A stretch of 7,558 nucleotides of DNA from an uncultured Actinomycetes bacterium (GTDB taxonomy: Bacteria > Actinomycetota > Actinomycetes > S36-B12). A program made the position numbers and the translations under genes. Where the stretch lies: contig CALFIA010000061.1 of assembly GCA_937876275.1 (NCBI GenBank), positions 1 through 7,558 on the forward strand, written 5' to 3'. Under the pieces are notes generated by a model. The model was given only the letters and a program-made list of their open reading frames with translations. It did not search any database and had not been told where the DNA came from. Positions 5,995-7,558 of this stretch are shown one piece after another; position 1 is the stretch's first letter, and each line of letters starts with the position of its first letter.

Positions 5995-7308
5995 ATGGCT
6001 CCACGACTGTCTGTCATCGGTACCGGCTACCTCGGCGCGACCCACGCCGCATGCATGGCCGAACTCGGCTTCGAGGTCATTGGCGTCGACGTTGACCCCG
6101 CCAAGGTTGAGCTGCTGCGCAGTGGTCGAGTTCCGTTCTACGAGCCCGGGCTCGATGAGGTGCTGGCGCGAAACATCGAGGCCGGCCGACTGACTTTCAC
6201 CACCAGCTTTGAGGAAGCCGGCGCCTTCGCTGACGTGCACTTCATCTGCGTGGGCACCCCGCAGCAGGCCGGATCCCACGCCGCCGACATGACTCAGGTC
6301 TTCGGCTCCATTGCCGCACTCACCCCTCACCTGAAGTCAGGCGATCTCGTGGTCGGTAAGTCAACGGTTCCGGTCGGGACCGCCGACACCATTGCGGCAA
6401 ATCTCGCCTCCGTCGACGGCGTTGAGGTTGCCTGGAATCCGGAGTTCCTTCGCGAGGGCTTCGCCGTCGAAGACACCTTGCATCCTGACCGTCTCGTCGT
6501 CGGCGTGCGTTCGGAGCGCAGCGAGCAGATCCTGCGCGAGGTCTATGCACCGCTCCTTGCGGAAGGCATTCCGTTCCTCGTCACTGACTTCCCGACAGCT
6601 GAACTCGTCAAGGTCGCCGCGAACTCCTTCCTCGCGACGAAGATCTCCTTCATCAACGCCATGGCCGAGGTGTGCGAGGCAGCCGGTGCCGATGTCACCA
6701 AGCTGGCCGAGGCGATCGGCCACGATCCGCGGATCGGCAATCGCTTTCTCGCCGCAGGCCTCGGCTTCGGCGGCGGCTGCCTGCCCAAGGACATCCGTGC
6801 CTTCATGGCCCGTGCCGGCGAGATCGGAGCAGAGGAGGCCCTGACCTTCCTCCGCGAGGTCGATCAGATCAACCTTCGACGTCGTGCGCACACCGTTGAT
6901 CTCGCTCGCGCAGCGGTCGGTGGCAGCTTCGACGGAAAGAAGGTTGTCGTCCTCGGTGCCGCATTCAAGCCCGACAGCGACGACGTGCGCGATTCACCGT
7001 CGCTTGCTGTCGCCGCGACCATTCACAACGAGGGCGGCAACGTCACCGTGCATGACCCCAAGGCACTCGCGAATGCAGCGCGCATCTACCCGAAGCTCGG
7101 ATACGAGCAAGACGTCATGACCGCGCTCACCGATGCTGAGCTGGTGCTCCATCTGACCGAATGGCGCGAGTATCGCGAGCTTGACCCGGCCAAGGTCGCA
7201 GCCGTGGCAACTGCGCTTCACGTGATTGACGCACGAAACACGCTGGAACCAGCGAAGTGGCGGTCTGCCGGCTGGAGCTACCGCGCACTCGGTCGTCCGA
7301 CCGCATGA
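5995..7308 (+). CDS. UDP-glucose 6-dehydrogenase
   Basis: Oxidises UDP-glucose to UDP-glucuronate with two NAD+, in the cytosol, supplying acidic sugar for surface polysaccharide. The 437 residues are the usual length of a bacterial Ugd. Domains in order: N-terminal NAD-binding Rossmann fold with GTGYLG (9-14) and the acidic VIGVDVD that selects NAD; ICVGTPQ; KSTVPVGT; NPEFLREG (148-155) for substrate contact; Lys206 and Asn210 in ELVKVAANS; and the catalytic thiol Cys262 in GFGGGCLPKD, followed by Lys265 and Asp266. The C-terminal UDP-binding domain has FKPDSDDVRDSP (324-335) and LTEWREY. All key residues are present, so the enzyme should be active. A GDP-mannose dehydrogenase is possible because the families are close, but the overall motif set favours UDP-glucose. 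The ATG at 5995 is the only workable start: an in-frame TAG lies at 5983. The stop overlaps the next gene as ATGA. Confidence 0.95.
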   Translation: MAPRLSVIGTGYLGATHAACMAELGFEVIGVDVDPAKVELLRSGRVPFYEPGLDEVLARNIEAGRLTFTTSFEEAGAFADVHFICVGTPQQAGSHAADMTQVFGSIAALTPHLKSGDLVVGKSTVPVGTADTIAANLASVDGVEVAWNPEFLREGFAVEDTLHPDRLVVGVRSERSEQILREVYAPLLAEGIPFLVTDFPTAELVKVAANSFLATKISFINAMAEVCEAAGADVTKLAEAIGHDPRIGNRFLAAGLGFGGGCLPKDIRAFMARAGEIGAEEALTFLREVDQINLRRRAHTVDLARAAVGGSFDGKKVVVLGAAFKPDSDDVRDSPSLAVAATIHNEGGNVTVHDPKALANAARIYPKLGYEQDVMTALTDAELVLHLTEWREYRELDPAKVAAVATALHVIDARNTLEPAKWRSAGWSYRALGRPTA

Positions 7309-7558
7309 ACGAGCCCGATCGCATCCGCGAGGTGCTCGATAACTCGAGCCTGTGGTTCGTCGTAGGTCTCGGCAACAACCCCGAACGCGTCGCCTACGGA
7401 GTTGCGAAGGTTATCCAGTCGCACGGCAAGCGCGTGATCCCGATCTATCCGCGCGCCGAGGTCGTGCATGGCGAGCAGGGCTTCGCGACAATCGCGGAAG
7501 CCGTTGAGGTGCACGGTGCACCCGATGTTGTGGATATGTTCGTGAACTCCGAGCGCGT
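7305..7558 (+). CDS. CoA-binding domain protein (3' end beyond window)
   Basis: Only the first 84 codons are visible. The sequence WFVVGLGNNPERVAYGVAKVI, then KRVIPIYPRAEVVHGEQGF, then APDVVDMFVNS, is the Rossmann-like fold of the small CoA-binding proteins (YccU type, also the CoA-ligase alpha domain). Those proteins are usually around 130-150 residues and bind CoA, but their physiological role is poorly known. The N-terminal VVGLGNNPER stands where family members have a glycine-rich VGxSxNPxR loop. The ATG at 7305 overlaps the dehydrogenase TGA (ATGA), so the two are probably translated together. There is no signal peptide. Whether it is a stand-alone protein or the start of a larger acyl-CoA synthetase cannot be seen; stand-alone is more likely given the short N-terminus. 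Confidence 0.85.
   Translation, partial: MNEPDRIREVLDNSSLWFVVGLGNNPERVAYGVAKVIQSHGKRVIPIYPRAEVVHGEQGFATIAEAVEVHGAPDVVDMFVNSER

Noticed and set aside
5975..6193. GTG-started frame of 72 codons with AGGAG three bases upstream
   Set aside because: It overlaps the well-supported dehydrogenase in another frame and its product looks like frame-shifted coding sequence. At most it could be a leader peptide, for which there is no other sign.
6361..6891. Open frame of 176 codons on the minus strand
   Set aside because: It is an antisense shadow of the UDP-glucose dehydrogenase gene, which has all its catalytic motifs.
1..7558. CRISPR arrays, tRNA or rRNA genes, insertion sequences, direct repeats
   Set aside because: None seen on reading the window; nearly all of it is accounted for by seven coding regions on two strands.

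Overview
The window is high-GC bacterial DNA, about 60% G+C or somewhat more by eye. It uses GTG starts and G/C-rich third positions, and its gene content and promoter style point to an actinobacterium (Actinomycetota). The strongest taxonomic pointer is an acyl-CoA dehydrogenase that closely resembles mycobacterial FadE25 from memory. It lies next to, and divergent from, a UDP-glucose dehydrogenase gene. Genus cannot be fixed from the sequence. Coding density is very high; the only real intergenic space is about 86 bp around 5909-5994.

Left part (1-4709, minus strand; transcription runs right to left): four consecutive glycosyltransferase-type genes. In transcription order they are (i) a 488-aa protein with an unrecognised N-terminal half and a C-terminal GT-A/GT2-like domain (4709-3243), (ii) a 334-aa ExoA-like GT2 enzyme with C-terminal membrane segments (3250-2246), (iii) a 305-aa CgeB/GT1-like glycosyltransferase (2246-1329), and (iv) a GT2 enzyme of the TarS/TarP (wall teichoic acid) type that runs off the left edge (1332-<1). 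All junctions overlap, by 8, 1 and 3 bases, so the set is probably translationally coupled and makes or decorates one surface glycopolymer.

Middle (4733-5908, minus strand): the FadE25-like acyl-CoA dehydrogenase. It ends only 23 bases before the glycosyltransferase set begins and could share its transcript. I see no terminator between them.

Right part (5995-7558, plus strand): a UDP-glucose 6-dehydrogenase with complete cofactor and catalytic motifs, apparently read from a leaderless mRNA. It overlaps by 4 bases (ATGA) a CoA-binding-domain protein cut off by the right edge.

Functional reading: UDP-glucose dehydrogenase makes UDP-glucuronate, a precursor of acidic cell-surface polymers, and the divergent glycosyltransferases could use it or related sugars. 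The acyl-CoA dehydrogenase and the CoA-binding protein are probably housekeeping neighbours. No mobile element, CRISPR array, RNA gene or phage gene was found. The least ordinary parts are the glycosyltransferase cassette and the uncharacterised N-terminal half of its first member. I found no clear evidence for a wholly new system.
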